A stretch of DNA of 64,000 nucleotides from JANSWY01 sp965267245 (GCA_965267245.1 OZ253939.1:992001-1056000), one strand, 5' to 3'. Shown: positions 35,382 through 44,676, numbered from the stretch's first letter. Translations and numbers: made by a program. Notes: generated from the sequence alone by a model not told the origin.

Positions 35382-36733
35382 ACAGTTTTACTAAACATGT
35401 TATTGTGTAACTGCCTCTGACTCAGTCTTGCGTCAATTGCCATACACACATTTCTTACAAATGGTTTTCCCTTATCCAGTATCTTGATCCCAAATTCGTT
35501 GAACTCGATCAGGTAATCATTGATCATTTGTTCCAGTAGTTCAAAGTCAAAATTCACCCCAACGTTATCCAATTCTTCGGCTGTCCAATAAGTTTCATAA
35601 TGGCACATTAAATTTAGGATGTGTTTCCTCACAATGCTATCCTGCTTAGTATGGAAGTGTCCTTTAGATATTGGTAATGTATTGTCTTTTATAGATTGAT
35701 AATAGTCTTTTAGATCTTTATGGTTCTGACTGAATCCTGTCCAGGTATCACTGACAGAGCTTACCCCCAATCCAATCATCAACGAAGTTTCCTGTGTTGT
35801 ATACCCCATAAAATTTCTATGAAGATCACCTTTTTGGGCCGCCTTGTATAAATCATCAGTAGCTAACGCAAAGTGGTCCATCCCTATGTCAATGTAACCT
35901 GACTGTAATAACTCCGCTTTTCCTCTCATGTACATCTCCATTCTCAGCTCAGCATCTGGCAATAGATGCTCAAATGACTTTTGGGCAGGTTTTAACCACG
36001 GAATATGGGCATATCCATAGAAAGCGATCCTGGAAGGCCTTAACATAGCTGTTTTTTCCAGTGTATATTGAAGTGTGCCCAACGTTTGACCTGGTAACCC
36101 ATAGATAAGATCGTAGTTGACAGAGTCATACCCAATTTGTCTGGCAGTTTCTGTAATACTCATGACCTGCTCTTCAGACTGCTTACGATTAATGATCTTT
36201 TGTACACGGGGATCAAAATCCTGAATACCAAAACTGACTCGTCTGAATCCTAAGTCATAAAGGGTTTGTAAGTGTTGAGGAGTGGTATTTGCCGGGTGTC
36301 CCTCAAAACTAAAATTAACTTCATCCGGAATGATGCAATTATCTTTGATGTGACTGATCAGTTTCGCTAAGTTTTCTGAAGAAAAGAATGTAGGTGTTCC
36401 TCCGCCTAAATGTAGTTCTCGTAATAATGGCTTATCAGGGAATGAAGCCAGGTACATTTTCCATTCCTTCATCACTGCAGCCATGTAAACCTCTTCTACT
36501 GCATGGTTTTTAGTGATTCTCGTGTTGCATCCACAATAAGTGCAAAGGCTTTCGCAAAAAGGCAGGTGAATGTAAAGACTAATTTCTTTATGACTATTCC
36601 AGAATGAACGGCCAACTTCGTGCAACCATTTCACCTGATTCATCTGATTCTCTTCCCAAAAAGGGACAGTCGGATAACTGGTGTAGCGGGGGCCCGGTGT
36701 GTTGTATTTTTTGATAAGTGTAAGATCTTCCAT
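35378..36733 (-). CDS. hemN: Oxygen-independent coproporphyrinogen III oxidase
   Basis: 451 residues. The radical-SAM cluster motif is C60-x3-C64-x2-C67 with the HemN-specific extra C69 (CESLCTYCGC), preceded by TPGPRYTSYPTVPFW and SLYIHLPF, and followed by LHLGGGTPTFFSSENL and YDLIYGLPGQT. It converts coproporphyrinogen III to protoporphyrinogen IX without oxygen, a step for haem synthesis under anoxia, in keeping with the PFOR-Rnf operon in the same window. Length is normal for HemN rather than the shorter HemW. The start ATG at 36731-36733 lies inside one arm of a ten-base inverted repeat (see the hairpin feature), so translation may be controlled. Confidence 0.95.
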   Translation of the reverse strand: MEDLTLIKKYNTPGPRYTSYPTVPFWEENQMNQVKWLHEVGRSFWNSHKEISLYIHLPFCESLCTYCGCNTRITKNHAVEEVYMAAVMKEWKMYLASFPDKPLLRELHLGGGTPTFFSSENLAKLISHIKDNCIIPDEVNFSFEGHPANTTPQHLQTLYDLGFRRVSFGIQDFDPRVQKIINRKQSEEQVMSITETARQIGYDSVNYDLIYGLPGQTLGTLQYTLEKTAMLRPSRIAFYGYAHIPWLKPAQKSFEHLLPDAELRMEMYMRGKAELLQSGYIDIGMDHFALATDDLYKAAQKGDLHRNFMGYTTQETSLMIGLGVSSVSDTWTGFSQNHKDLKDYYQSIKDNTLPISKGHFHTKQDSIVRKHILNLMCHYETYWTAEELDNVGVNFDFELLEQMINDYLIEFNEFGIKILDKGKPFVRNVCMAIDARLSQRQLHNNMFSKTV

Positions 36734-36768
36734 TGTATGCTAAAATGACAATTGCACTCAATGGAAGA
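36726..36768 (-). promoter_or_regulatory. Inverted repeat enclosing the hemN start codon
   Basis: On the minus strand TCTTCCATTG (36768-36759) and CAATGGAAGA (36735-36726) are perfect complements, ten pairs with a 23-base loop. The second arm contains the hemN ATG. If transcribed, the hairpin would hide the start codon; as DNA it could be an operator. Confidence 0.45.
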
Positions 36769-36805
36769 CCTGACAAAATCAATAAGTCTAGCTGACTTTT
36801 GTCAG

Positions 36806-37729
36806 TTATTTAATTGGGAAATGTACTTCAGTATGTAGTTCATTTTCAGCGACCTCTGCTGGTGTATTGAGATATACCTCAAAGGGATGAATTGACTTGT
36901 TGACTTTAAAAGTCTTGGAGCGTTGCATGTTGTAAAGGGTTCCCCATGCATTTCCCAAATGTTTGTAAGGGCCAATATGTCCCACAGTGTAAATCTTTGT
37001 GGCTGGAATGCTTCCTTGTTTAATATTGGAAGGTAGTCCCTCTGGAATTTCAGTTACCTGAATACCGCTGGTATAAGAGACTTTATTCTTTACGGGATCC
37101 CATTTGTGGTACATTGAAAAACCTTTTCCGGCTACTTTGTCCATATGGTCTTTCATGAAGTCCCAGAGAGTAGTAAAGTCCTCTACCATTTTAGGACCTA
37201 GTGAATGCATTGTACAATCTGTTGTGATACCAATATATTGACCACCTGGGAAATCAGAAATACCTTTAAATTCAAGCTTAGAATGGGTCTCACCATCCTC
37301 AATGTATTCTTTAAGCATGGCCAATCCACGTTCATAATCCATCCCAACATAGGCTTCCATTTGCTTTTTCATCCAGAAGAGAAAGAAAGGCCAACTTCCA
37401 TCCATTACCCAGGTCACTTCAGTACCCTCTCCATTTTGTTTGAATTCAAAATGGGTTTTGGAAGTAGATTTCCAGGGCTTCAGAAAGGCCAGGTCGATTA
37501 AAATTGATTCATTGGGTTTCTCATCGATAATCCTCATATTCCCAGAACCAACACGATCTCCTTCCCACTCATAGAACTTGTTATTATCAGAAACCTTTAC
37601 GGATGCTTCTGGTTCCATAATGAGCCAAGGTGACCATGGTTGCCAATTATTAAAATCTGAAAGTTTGCTGTAGATCTGCTCAGGAGTTGCGTTGATCTTA
37701 ATAGATCTGGTGATTTGCATTTTTGACAT
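36806..37729 (-). CDS. SRPBCC (START-like) domain plus GyrI-like effector-binding domain protein
   Basis: 307 residues from the ATG at 37729 (MSKMQITRSIKINATPEQIY). The frame extends upstream to a TTG at 37756, but MSKMQ begins the SRPBCC fold normally, so I prefer it. Residues about 4-145 form a polyketide-cyclase-like SRPBCC domain (FNNWQPWSPW, WEGDRVGSGNMRI, TEVTWVMDGSWP); the rest is a GyrI-like/AraC effector-binding domain (GGQYIGITTD; VGHIGPYKHLGNAWGTLYN). Both bind small hydrophobic ligands; no catalytic role is known for this pair. It is probably an independent gene ahead of hemN on the same strand, with CTGAC-AAAA-GTCAG directly after its stop. Confidence 0.85.
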   Translation of the reverse strand: MSKMQITRSIKINATPEQIYSKLSDFNNWQPWSPWLIMEPEASVKVSDNNKFYEWEGDRVGSGNMRIIDEKPNESILIDLAFLKPWKSTSKTHFEFKQNGEGTEVTWVMDGSWPFFLFWMKKQMEAYVGMDYERGLAMLKEYIEDGETHSKLEFKGISDFPGGQYIGITTDCTMHSLGPKMVEDFTTLWDFMKDHMDKVAGKGFSMYHKWDPVKNKVSYTSGIQVTEIPEGLPSNIKQGSIPATKIYTVGHIGPYKHLGNAWGTLYNMQRSKTFKVNKSIHPFEVYLNTPAEVAENELHTEVHFPIK

Positions 37730-37857
37730 GGCATTAAAAAATTTTGGTTGATACAATATATTGAATCAGTTGTATTCAATGCAAGTAGTTCATAATTATA
37801 TATTATTCTACCATTACTAATCGCTTGCTTTTATGTCAAAACGGCTATACTTGCCGG

Positions 37858-38544
37858 ATGCAAATACACTTCATTCTCGTCCGACCTGTTGTGCCTGAAA
37901 ACATTGGATTTGTATGTAGATCAATCAAGAACATGGGGTTTGACAAACTAAGAATTGTAGACTCTGATAAGTACTTGAAAAAAGGTGCCAGAAACACCGC
38001 TTATGAATCTCATGAGGTACTTGAAAATATCCAGTACTTTGATGATCTGGAGTCCGCCATTCAAGATATGGACATGGTAATTGGAACTACCGCAAAAAAC
38101 AGAAAGCTCAGGTATGAATATGTTGATTCTCAAAACATTAGACAATTCTTAGACGATCGGAGGGACAGTTTTGACAATCTGGCAATAGTATTTGGGTCAG
38201 AATCAGATGGGTTGAACAGCACTGAGGAAAAGTGTTGTGATGTACTAAGTACAATTTCTATGGCAGAAGATTATCCATCGATTAATCTTTCTCATAGCGT
38301 TATGATCTATGCCTATGAACTTTCTGGCTTGAATAAAGTGGTTACTAAACAAACGAATGATGTAAGCAATGACTTATACAGCGCATTCAAAGGACAGGTA
38401 GAGGAGTTCTTATCAATCCTGGAAGTAGACGAGAGACAACCAGGGATTTACCAACAAGTAAAAGACAAACTACTTCTCCTTCCAGAAAATGACATTAAAT
38501 TATTTATGTCATTGGCAAGATACCTCAGAAACCACATTAAATAA
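37858..38544 (+). CDS. SPOUT (TrmH/TrmJ-like) RNA methyltransferase
   Basis: 228 residues from the ATG at 37858, where the SPOUT fold begins (MQIHFILVRPVVPENIGFVC); the longer TTG start at 37825 adds a stretch unlike any family member. The three knot motifs are present: ENIGFVCRSIKNMGF (N and catalytic R), IVFGSESDGLN, and INLSHSVMIYAYELSGLN. These proteins use S-adenosylmethionine to methylate ribose 2'-OH in tRNA or rRNA. TrmJ (Cm32/Um32 of tRNA) is the closest style by length and motif, but the exact nucleotide cannot be told. It converges on queD with two bases between. Confidence 0.85.
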   Translation: MQIHFILVRPVVPENIGFVCRSIKNMGFDKLRIVDSDKYLKKGARNTAYESHEVLENIQYFDDLESAIQDMDMVIGTTAKNRKLRYEYVDSQNIRQFLDDRRDSFDNLAIVFGSESDGLNSTEEKCCDVLSTISMAEDYPSINLSHSVMIYAYELSGLNKVVTKQTNDVSNDLYSAFKGQVEEFLSILEVDERQPGIYQQVKDKLLLLPENDIKLFMSLARYLRNHIK

Positions 38545-38546
38545 GG

Positions 38547-38987
38547 TTATTGGTCCTCTGAGAACCATTCTGCATAACTGGTTGCGGTTTCTCTGAGTAA
38601 GGCACTGTGAAGTTGTACTTCGCCAGGTAATTTAGATATCACGATATCAACAATCTCCCCAAGCATATTTTCACATGTAGGCTGATAATCTACATACCTA
38701 ACCCTTTCATTGGTATTTTCAATTCCTTTGAACCTGGAATCATTCCTAAGGATCAAACGATGATCAAAAAGCGGATCCACATGTTGTTTAATTATTGATT
38801 TAACATCTCCAAAATCGATGACCATACCGCACTTTACATCATCAGAATCATTAATCGGCGAGCCTTTGAGTGTTATTTTTAAATGATAGGAATGGCCGTG
38901 AATGTCCTTACACTTTCCATCGTACCCATCCAGCGCATGTGCTGATTCAAAATCAAACTCCTTCGTAACTCTTATCACTTTTGTCAT
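38547..38987 (-). CDS. queD: 6-carboxytetrahydropterin synthase
   Basis: 146 residues. Zinc ligands H17 (FESAHAL), H30 and H32 (IHGHSYH), the catalytic C26 (GKCKDIHGH), and the substrate-binding PTCENML with glutamate near 106 are present, as is DPLFDHRLIL. QueD converts dihydroneopterin triphosphate to 6-carboxytetrahydropterin, an early step in queuosine synthesis. Other que genes are not in the window. The 6-pyruvoyl tetrahydropterin synthase homologue is the alternative, but the CxxxHGH arrangement is that of QueD. The start ATG at 38987 gives a standard N-terminus. Confidence 0.93.
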   Translation of the reverse strand: MTKVIRVTKEFDFESAHALDGYDGKCKDIHGHSYHLKITLKGSPINDSDDVKCGMVIDFGDVKSIIKQHVDPLFDHRLILRNDSRFKGIENTNERVRYVDYQPTCENMLGEIVDIVISKLPGEVQLHSALLRETATSYAEWFSEDQ

Positions 38988-39144
38988 TCACTTACTATAT
39001 TAAGGCTGCAAATTTATGCAATCATTGTAGATTATGATTTATCAATTGAATGAATGATTGAATTGTTGCACTTAATTGATAGATTCGCAGGTATAAACTT
39101 GCTTACTAATTTAACACTACGCGTACCAAACTTGTTGAAGGAAG

Positions 39145-39606
39145 ATGTTTGATGATGATGATGATTTAAGTAGTCCACAAGATCTACCTATTTTTAGAAA
39201 AGGGCTGGAAATCTATGAAATTGCCAGAACGATAGTTGATCTAGTTCCTGAAGACAATCCTCAATTGCAACTAACAAGGCAATTCATCATAGAAGATGCC
39301 CTCAATTTAACAGTAAAAGTAGCAGGTGCCGAAGGAGCAGACCTTTATGATATTAAAATGGAAGCTGCAGCCATTATCCGCAAGTCAGCAAGAGATTTAG
39401 TTGTTCATCTAAGAGGCCTTGAAATATACGGGTTTAAAGAAATACACTACCTTGATTTAATCAGACAGGGAGTTGAGGAGTACCGGTTATTATTTATAGA
39501 ATGGGTAAAGGATTTTGACCAATGGAATTACATCATTGACCGATGGGGCCTATTTAACCCACCTGGAGTTGGCCCTTTTGACCCGGACCCTGAAGACGAT
39601 ATGTAA
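39145..39606 (+). CDS. Four-helix-bundle-like protein of unknown function
   Basis: 153 residues. A very acidic start (MFDDDDDLSSP) is followed by four predicted helices: PIFRKGLEIYEIARTIVDLV, about 50-70, AAAIIRKSARDLVVHLRGL, and YLDLIRQGVEEYRLLFIEWV. The pattern resembles the four-helix-bundle family first described from rRNA intervening sequences, but the similarity is by helix pattern only. The C-terminus is proline- and aspartate-rich (GPFDPDPEDDM). It precedes the YdeI-like gene by 10 bases, so they are probably translated together. Confidence 0.65.
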   Translation: MFDDDDDLSSPQDLPIFRKGLEIYEIARTIVDLVPEDNPQLQLTRQFIIEDALNLTVKVAGAEGADLYDIKMEAAAIIRKSARDLVVHLRGLEIYGFKEIHYLDLIRQGVEEYRLLFIEWVKDFDQWNYIIDRWGLFNPPGVGPFDPDPEDDM

Positions 39607-39616
39607 AAAAGAACCT

Positions 39617-40141
39617 GTGGAAAAGTTTGAATCCCATCTTGGACATTTTGATAACAACGTATATGGTTATCATTTTCTGGTGGATGAACCAATTGCCAGA
39701 AAATTCATTGATGGTACCAATAGAAGGGTATTGGTAACCATTAACAATGACATAAAATTTCGTGGTGGTTTAATGGGGTCAAATGAAGGGTGGTATATTC
39801 TTATGAACCAAAAAATTGTCAACCAACTGAATCTCGAAATTGGCGACAAACTGTCAATAGTAATGGAAAAGGACCATTCAGAGTATGGAATGGACATGCC
39901 TGAGGAACTGCAGGTTTTATTGGATCAGGATGACGAAGGAAGGACTTATTTTGAAGCGTTGACTCCTGGGAAACAAAGGAATCTTATCTATCTTGTCAAT
40001 AAGGTTAAAAGCCCGGATGCAAGAATAAACAAAGCCCTTGCTATTGTTCATCACTTGAATGAAGTAAAAGGTAAACTAGACTTCAAGATGCTAAATGAAA
40101 CTATCAAATCATTTAATCAAAGAAATAAGTTAAATCATTAA
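39617..40141 (+). CDS. YdeI/OmpD-associated family protein (DUF1905-type)
   Basis: 174 residues from a GTG at 39617, eleven bases after the upstream stop. The frame is open back to an ATG at 39515, but those 34 codons lie inside the preceding gene and read unlike protein ends of this family, while KFESHLGHFDNNVYGYHFLV from the GTG is the normal start of the DUF1905 barrel. The C-terminal YdeI segment follows (FEALTPGKQRNLIYLVNKVK; RINKALAIVHHLNE). The family is linked to resistance to some cationic antimicrobial peptides, but its biochemical action is unknown. Confidence 0.78.
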   Translation: MEKFESHLGHFDNNVYGYHFLVDEPIARKFIDGTNRRVLVTINNDIKFRGGLMGSNEGWYILMNQKIVNQLNLEIGDKLSIVMEKDHSEYGMDMPEELQVLLDQDDEGRTYFEALTPGKQRNLIYLVNKVKSPDARINKALAIVHHLNEVKGKLDFKMLNETIKSFNQRNKLNH

Positions 40142-40143
40142 TT

Positions 40144-42327
40144 CTAAAAAGGGAATTTCAATTCAAACTCAACCCCTGATTCTTTATTAGCAACTGCAAT
40201 TGTACCCTGATGCTCCTGTACCAGTGAATACGTGATAGATAAGCCGAGACCAGCACCTTCACCAGGTTGTTTTGTAGTATAAAAAGGATCAAATATTTTG
40301 CTAATATTCTCCTCTGGAATAGTACACCCTGTATTGAAGATTTTTATCAAAGCATATTGTTTATCATCTTCAGTGTCTGTTGTTGACGTGATTGAAATAT
40401 GCTTATTGCCATTTTGTAGTTTTGATGTCTCAAAAATTGCATTATCGAGCACATTCAGGAAAATTTGATGAAGCTTTTCCTCAAAAACAGGCACTTCTTC
40501 GGCAAGTTGATAATCCTTCTTGATTTCAATGTCCTTTTCAATCTTTGTCTTTAGAAACAAAAGAGAGTTGTCCAGTACTTTATTAATATCAACATCATTC
40601 AAAACACTTTGACCACTAAACGAAAATGTCATCAGTGCTTTTACGATATTGGACACCCTGGCCATACCGTCTGTGATCATTTCATGAGCAACCGTGAGGT
40701 CCTCATATTCTTCAGTTCCTTCGTGCTCAATGAAATCCTCCAGGGAAAGTTTTAGAATATTTTGAGCTCCAGCAATGAAATTCAAAGGATTGTTTATCTC
40801 ATGTGCTATTCCAGCTACAAATGTACCAATTGAAGCTAACTTTTCAGTTTGGATTAATCTATCCTGAGTTTCCTTCAACTGAGAAAGCGTTTTTTCAAGA
40901 TACTTGTTCGCCCTCAGAAGCTCTTCGTTAGTGTTTTGAAGGTCTTCAGTTCTTTCTACAACTAATTGTTTCAGGTGTGACCTGTGTTTATCAAGTTCCT
41001 GTTGTGTCTCTTTAAGTTCCTGAATATTTATTCCCAGACCAAAGAAGTATTTGTCCTCTTTTTGATGAAAGATATGACCATTTATATAGTAAGGAACAGT
41101 TTCACCAGACTTTTTCTTCAAAATGGATTCAAACTCAGTATAACCATATTTTAACATTTGACTAATTTGAAACTCTACTTTGTCTAATTCACTTTTAGGG
41201 AAAAATTGATAGGGTGTCATATCAAGCAACTCACCCTCTGAATACCCTAACTTCAGGATTCTGTCGTTCCATTTTTTTAGTCGGTACTTTTCTCCATCAA
41301 TTTTGAAGAGGTAATATATTCCAGGAAGGTTATTTATTAATTTTTGATTGAACCTTCTCTCCTTTTCACTCTCCTCCGCAGACAATTTCTCTGATGTTGA
41401 GTCAAGAAATACACCATTATAGACCAACTCATCGCCTACATCCACAGGGCTGGCTATACATTTAAACCATTTGCTTTCAGGGTAAGACACTCTTCCTTCA
41501 AATATTAAATCAGACTTGTTATGGATTGCCTCCTGAAAGACATTTAGCAACCGTATTTTGTCAGCACTATAAATCATGTTTAGATCATGCCAGTGTTGCT
41601 CTTTTAAGTCATTGGATACCCCAAAAATGGTTTGTGATTTCGGACTCACATAAGTGAATTGCCATTTCTCACCAGAAATTACTTTGAACTGAAAAACAAC
41701 TCCGGGAAGTGCATTGGCAATACTTGCTATCTGTAAATCCTTTTGGTTGCTGGAGTTAATCGCCTGGCTATGGGACTCCAGGGTGGTAGTAATGATATAG
41801 ATAAGCAACGCCATGATAGTTATAAAGGTAAAAGACATGGCTACCCACTTGGATGGAGAATTGAAATATCCATCTAAATCCATTGATACCGGTTTATAAC
41901 CCATTATATGTATGTAACCTGTAATTGCAAATACAAGAGCACAAAAAACTATTGAGTAGTAAGCCAGCCTTTTGTTAACGAACAGCGCTATAAATACAGG
42001 AATTAAGATTAAGAATGATTTGGCTTCACCCAGGTACCCAAATTCATAAAGACCTGATATACTTACCAATGCAATGATGACAATGAATACCGTGGTTTTT
42101 AATGCAACGGAGATTCGGTCTCTAAATATGTAAATCAAAATAACTGTCAATTCCAGGGCAACCTGAAAGACATAAAGTACTTTAAATCCCGTATAGGGAT
42201 AACGCACTATTGAAGCAATTAATGCAGGGATTACCAGGATAAATGCAATTAAGTATATCCTGTCAATTATTTTCCCTTTTCCCGCAAACTGGTTGTCTCG
42301 AAATTGATCGATCAAAAAATGTCCCAA
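40144..42327 (-). CDS. Membrane-bound PAS sensor histidine kinase
   Basis: 727 residues. Five or six membrane helices (about 22-41, 50-68, 77-94, 102-117, 122-141, 162-181) precede two PAS domains (about 200-315 and 325-437, YGVS-type motifs IFGVSNDL and LGYSEGELLDMTPYQFFP), a coiled coil (440-495), a HisKA domain with AGIAHEINNPLNFIAG (H509) and an ATPase domain (VLDNAIFETSK; GAGLGLSI). There is no receiver, so a separate response regulator must exist; none is adjacent. The HEINNP form of the H box belongs to the group that often senses through PAS. Its stop codon lies two bases from the YdeI-like gene stop on the other strand. Confidence 0.9.
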   Translation of the reverse strand: MGHFLIDQFRDNQFAGKGKIIDRIYLIAFILVIPALIASIVRYPYTGFKVLYVFQVALELTVILIYIFRDRISVALKTTVFIVIIALVSISGLYEFGYLGEAKSFLILIPVFIALFVNKRLAYYSIVFCALVFAITGYIHIMGYKPVSMDLDGYFNSPSKWVAMSFTFITIMALLIYIITTTLESHSQAINSSNQKDLQIASIANALPGVVFQFKVISGEKWQFTYVSPKSQTIFGVSNDLKEQHWHDLNMIYSADKIRLLNVFQEAIHNKSDLIFEGRVSYPESKWFKCIASPVDVGDELVYNGVFLDSTSEKLSAEESEKERRFNQKLINNLPGIYYLFKIDGEKYRLKKWNDRILKLGYSEGELLDMTPYQFFPKSELDKVEFQISQMLKYGYTEFESILKKKSGETVPYYINGHIFHQKEDKYFFGLGINIQELKETQQELDKHRSHLKQLVVERTEDLQNTNEELLRANKYLEKTLSQLKETQDRLIQTEKLASIGTFVAGIAHEINNPLNFIAGAQNILKLSLEDFIEHEGTEEYEDLTVAHEMITDGMARVSNIVKALMTFSFSGQSVLNDVDINKVLDNSLLFLKTKIEKDIEIKKDYQLAEEVPVFEEKLHQIFLNVLDNAIFETSKLQNGNKHISITSTTDTEDDKQYALIKIFNTGCTIPEENISKIFDPFYTTKQPGEGAGLGLSITYSLVQEHQGTIAVANKESGVEFELKFPF

Positions 42328-42419
42328 CTAAGTAAGTGATTTGATAGAGCCAAAATATAAATTTAATGACTCCTAACGAAATATTTCAGTCACGATTATT
42401 TCAGTGGCTCAGCATTATG

Positions 42420-43823
42420 TTACTTAACCACCAGCAACTCATAATCATTGCAAGGGTTATAGAGTGTTATGATTTCAAGTCCCTGAATCGTTCCGTAATA
42501 GGCAAAAACTTCATTCCCTTCAAATAACTCATCAGTTATCTGATCAAGTCTTATTCTAACATCAGGAAGTGAATCGGTATCAAAATTATACTCATCTAAT
42601 AAATTAATGGTTGCTTTATTACCTATGGTTGCAGTTGGTTCAAAATTCCTCATATAGATTGCACTATTTCCATCCTCATCCTCTGTTGTAAATCCAACTG
42701 AATAAGGTAGAATCTCACTGTCAGGATTATCATACCCGTAGCTCAAAATGAATCCAGAGGCATCAGGAAATAAAGTAGCAAGGGACCCATCCTCAAGTAA
42801 CGATTCATTTTCCGCATTAAATAAAAACAAGGCATTTATTGAATAGGGCACGAATTCCTGAACTTCAAATGCTTCACCATTTCTGTTATATGGGGACTGA
42901 AATAATTGGATACTTCCGAGTCCATCTATACTTCCTGAATAAAAAGGAGTCACATTTCCAGATCCTTCACAGAACTCATGTCCTCCTGGAGATAGTTGAA
43001 CTAGTGAAATACTACTAATGCTATATTCTGATCCGCTATAGGTGAAGCTGATAGGTTCATCCAATACAATCTCTCCGTTTTGATAGGTAAAACCAACAAA
43101 GTGATTCAGATCAACGGGATTACTACTAAACACTTCCTCAATGGTAGCTCCCTGACCCGCTCTGGTCGCATTAATTGTTCTTCTTGGAATATCTAACTCC
43201 CAAAAAATTGAGATATTCTCATTAACGATGTAAAGCCTTTGACCAAGCGAAGGAACCCCTGCTCCATAATTGATATCAGGAATATATCCACCAAATTGGT
43301 TAATGTTCTCTGCTAATTCATAAGAAAGCTTACTGGCCTCCCCTGGCCCGGCTGGCACCAGGGTAATCGTAGAAGGGGAATTAATATCACTTTTGCTGGT
43401 GAAAAACAGATTGTCTCCATCTTTTCCCTCATAAAGGAATTCGAATTCGGCACCAAATAATGCCTGATCCAGTTCAAAAAGATAGTGGAAAGCCCCATAT
43501 GTATCAAAAATCAACTCGAGATTCAAGGCGTTATCAATTCTATATGTAATAGTTTGGTCATAAAACTCACCTTCATTTGCACTCAAATCAGTCTGAACCC
43601 TAACTGATCCATCTTCGTTGAAATTCAACAACATGAAATAGACACCTGATGAGTTGGTTGGCCGATAATTCAATACCCACCCATTGACAGGGCTGGTTAA
43701 TTCATCTTCCAGGTGCTCTATGGCCTGAGTTACCCGTTCTTCATAAGATGCTAATTCGGGCTCGTCTTCTGTACAAGCCTGCAATACGATGATTGACAAT
43801 ATAAGAATGAAGAAATATTTCAT
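42420..43823 (-). CDS. DUF4302 lipoprotein, last gene of the SusCD uptake operon
   Basis: 467 residues. Lipoprotein signal with lipobox VLQAC (C17). The N-terminal half matches DUF4302: ERVTQAIEHLEDELTSPVNG followed by WVLNYRPTNSSGVYFMLLNF and GEFYDQTITYRIDNALNLEL. These surface or periplasmic lipoproteins are found beside SusC/SusD pairs and an HExxH lipoprotein, as here; the function is not established. The ATG overlaps the stop of the metallohydrolase gene (ATGA), so translation is coupled. The operon ends here; I saw no clear terminator in the 92 bases before the next gene. Confidence 0.87.
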   Translation of the reverse strand: MKYFFILILSIIVLQACTEDEPELASYEERVTQAIEHLEDELTSPVNGWVLNYRPTNSSGVYFMLLNFNEDGSVRVQTDLSANEGEFYDQTITYRIDNALNLELIFDTYGAFHYLFELDQALFGAEFEFLYEGKDGDNLFFTSKSDINSPSTITLVPAGPGEASKLSYELAENINQFGGYIPDINYGAGVPSLGQRLYIVNENISIFWELDIPRRTINATRAGQGATIEEVFSSNPVDLNHFVGFTYQNGEIVLDEPISFTYSGSEYSISSISLVQLSPGGHEFCEGSGNVTPFYSGSIDGLGSIQLFQSPYNRNGEAFEVQEFVPYSINALFLFNAENESLLEDGSLATLFPDASGFILSYGYDNPDSEILPYSVGFTTEDEDGNSAIYMRNFEPTATIGNKATINLLDEYNFDTDSLPDVRIRLDQITDELFEGNEVFAYYGTIQGLEIITLYNPCNDYELLVVK

Positions 43824-44674
43824 AGTAATGATTGTACCTGGGCTCGAACCTGCTCTAAATCAACACCTGTAACTCTCTTGTAGTGATCTATAATAATTGA
43901 AATTTTTTGTTCAATAAGAACTTTGCCTTGATTTGAAGCTTCACAATCAGCTGTTTGGCAATCATCCTCCTTGTCAATGAAGTGACCATCAAAGTCATCA
44001 TCAAACAGGTAAAACGCAACCGTCTCAGCAAAGTCTTCATTGGGATTACTAGTAGCATATGGAGAAACGAACCCTCTATGTAATGCCTCCTGGTTGGATA
44101 GAACAAACCAACTTCCAGCACTGGTATAACCAGTAGGTGAAATGGATTCATAAGAGGTCGGCAGCTTGTACTTTTGATGAACTATATGGGCGAATTCATG
44201 GTACACTGTCTGAAGTTGTAATGCTCTCCATGACTCATCTTCCGGATCAATGTCATTCACATTGGTAAAAGTAATTTGAGCTCCTGCGTCAGCAGTACCT
44301 AATGTTACAGTACCATCGCCATTGTAAATCAAACCACCAAGAAATACAATCTCAGCTGGCACATGATCCTTAAAAAAAGCTTCTCCATTTGGAACACTGG
44401 CATAAGGTTCAATCCAAAACTCCTCAATGAAATCTAACATTGGTCTTACATTCTCTAATTCAGGAGGGGTCACTCTTTGGTTCGGATCTACATACCGATC
44501 CACATACCGATACCTAATCGCCATACCGTACTCATCTGTGAATTTCTCTTGAATATATCGATCCAACTCAGTATCTGGTACTTCTGCCGAATCATTCACC
44601 GGTACATTCAACTTCTCTTCACTATAGCAGGAAAAGAATATGAGTGCCAATATGATCAATTTAATTCCTTTCAT
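43820..44674 (-). CDS. Substrate import-associated zinc metallohydrolase lipoprotein
   Basis: 284 residues. Lipobox FFSC (C16). The zinc motif is TVYHEFAHIVHQKY (H159, E160, H163), with a downstream acidic block NEDFAETVAFYLFDDD that can supply the third ligand. This is the family of HExxH lipoproteins that occur between SusD and DUF4302 in many Bacteroidota uptake loci (the TIGR04549 type, from memory). It probably cuts a peptide-like or other polymer at the cell surface before import; the substrate is unknown. Residues 54-62 contain a short duplication (RYVDRYVD). It starts two bases after the SusD stop codon. Confidence 0.88.
   Translation of the reverse strand: MKGIKLIILALIFFSCYSEEKLNVPVNDSAEVPDTELDRYIQEKFTDEYGMAIRYRYVDRYVDPNQRVTPPELENVRPMLDFIEEFWIEPYASVPNGEAFFKDHVPAEIVFLGGLIYNGDGTVTLGTADAGAQITFTNVNDIDPEDESWRALQLQTVYHEFAHIVHQKYKLPTSYESISPTGYTSAGSWFVLSNQEALHRGFVSPYATSNPNEDFAETVAFYLFDDDFDGHFIDKEDDCQTADCEASNQGKVLIEQKISIIIDHYKRVTGVDLEQVRAQVQSLL
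44486..44509. repeat. Tandem 12-bp duplication inside the metallohydrolase gene
   Basis: ATCTACATACCG (44486-44497) and ATCCACATACCG (44498-44509) differ at one base. On the minus strand they encode RYVD twice, near residues 56-63 of the lipoprotein. A partial third unit follows. Confidence 0.7.
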
Positions 44675-44676
44675 AA

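Noticed and set aside
36769..36805. FNR/Crp-type site (TTGAT...) upstream of hemN
   Set aside because: Only one half-site is present; the second half does not match TTGATnnnnATCAA.
39515..39616. Upstream ATG start for the YdeI-like gene
   Set aside because: It lies within the preceding gene in another frame, and the added residues do not resemble family members; the GTG at 39617 fits better.
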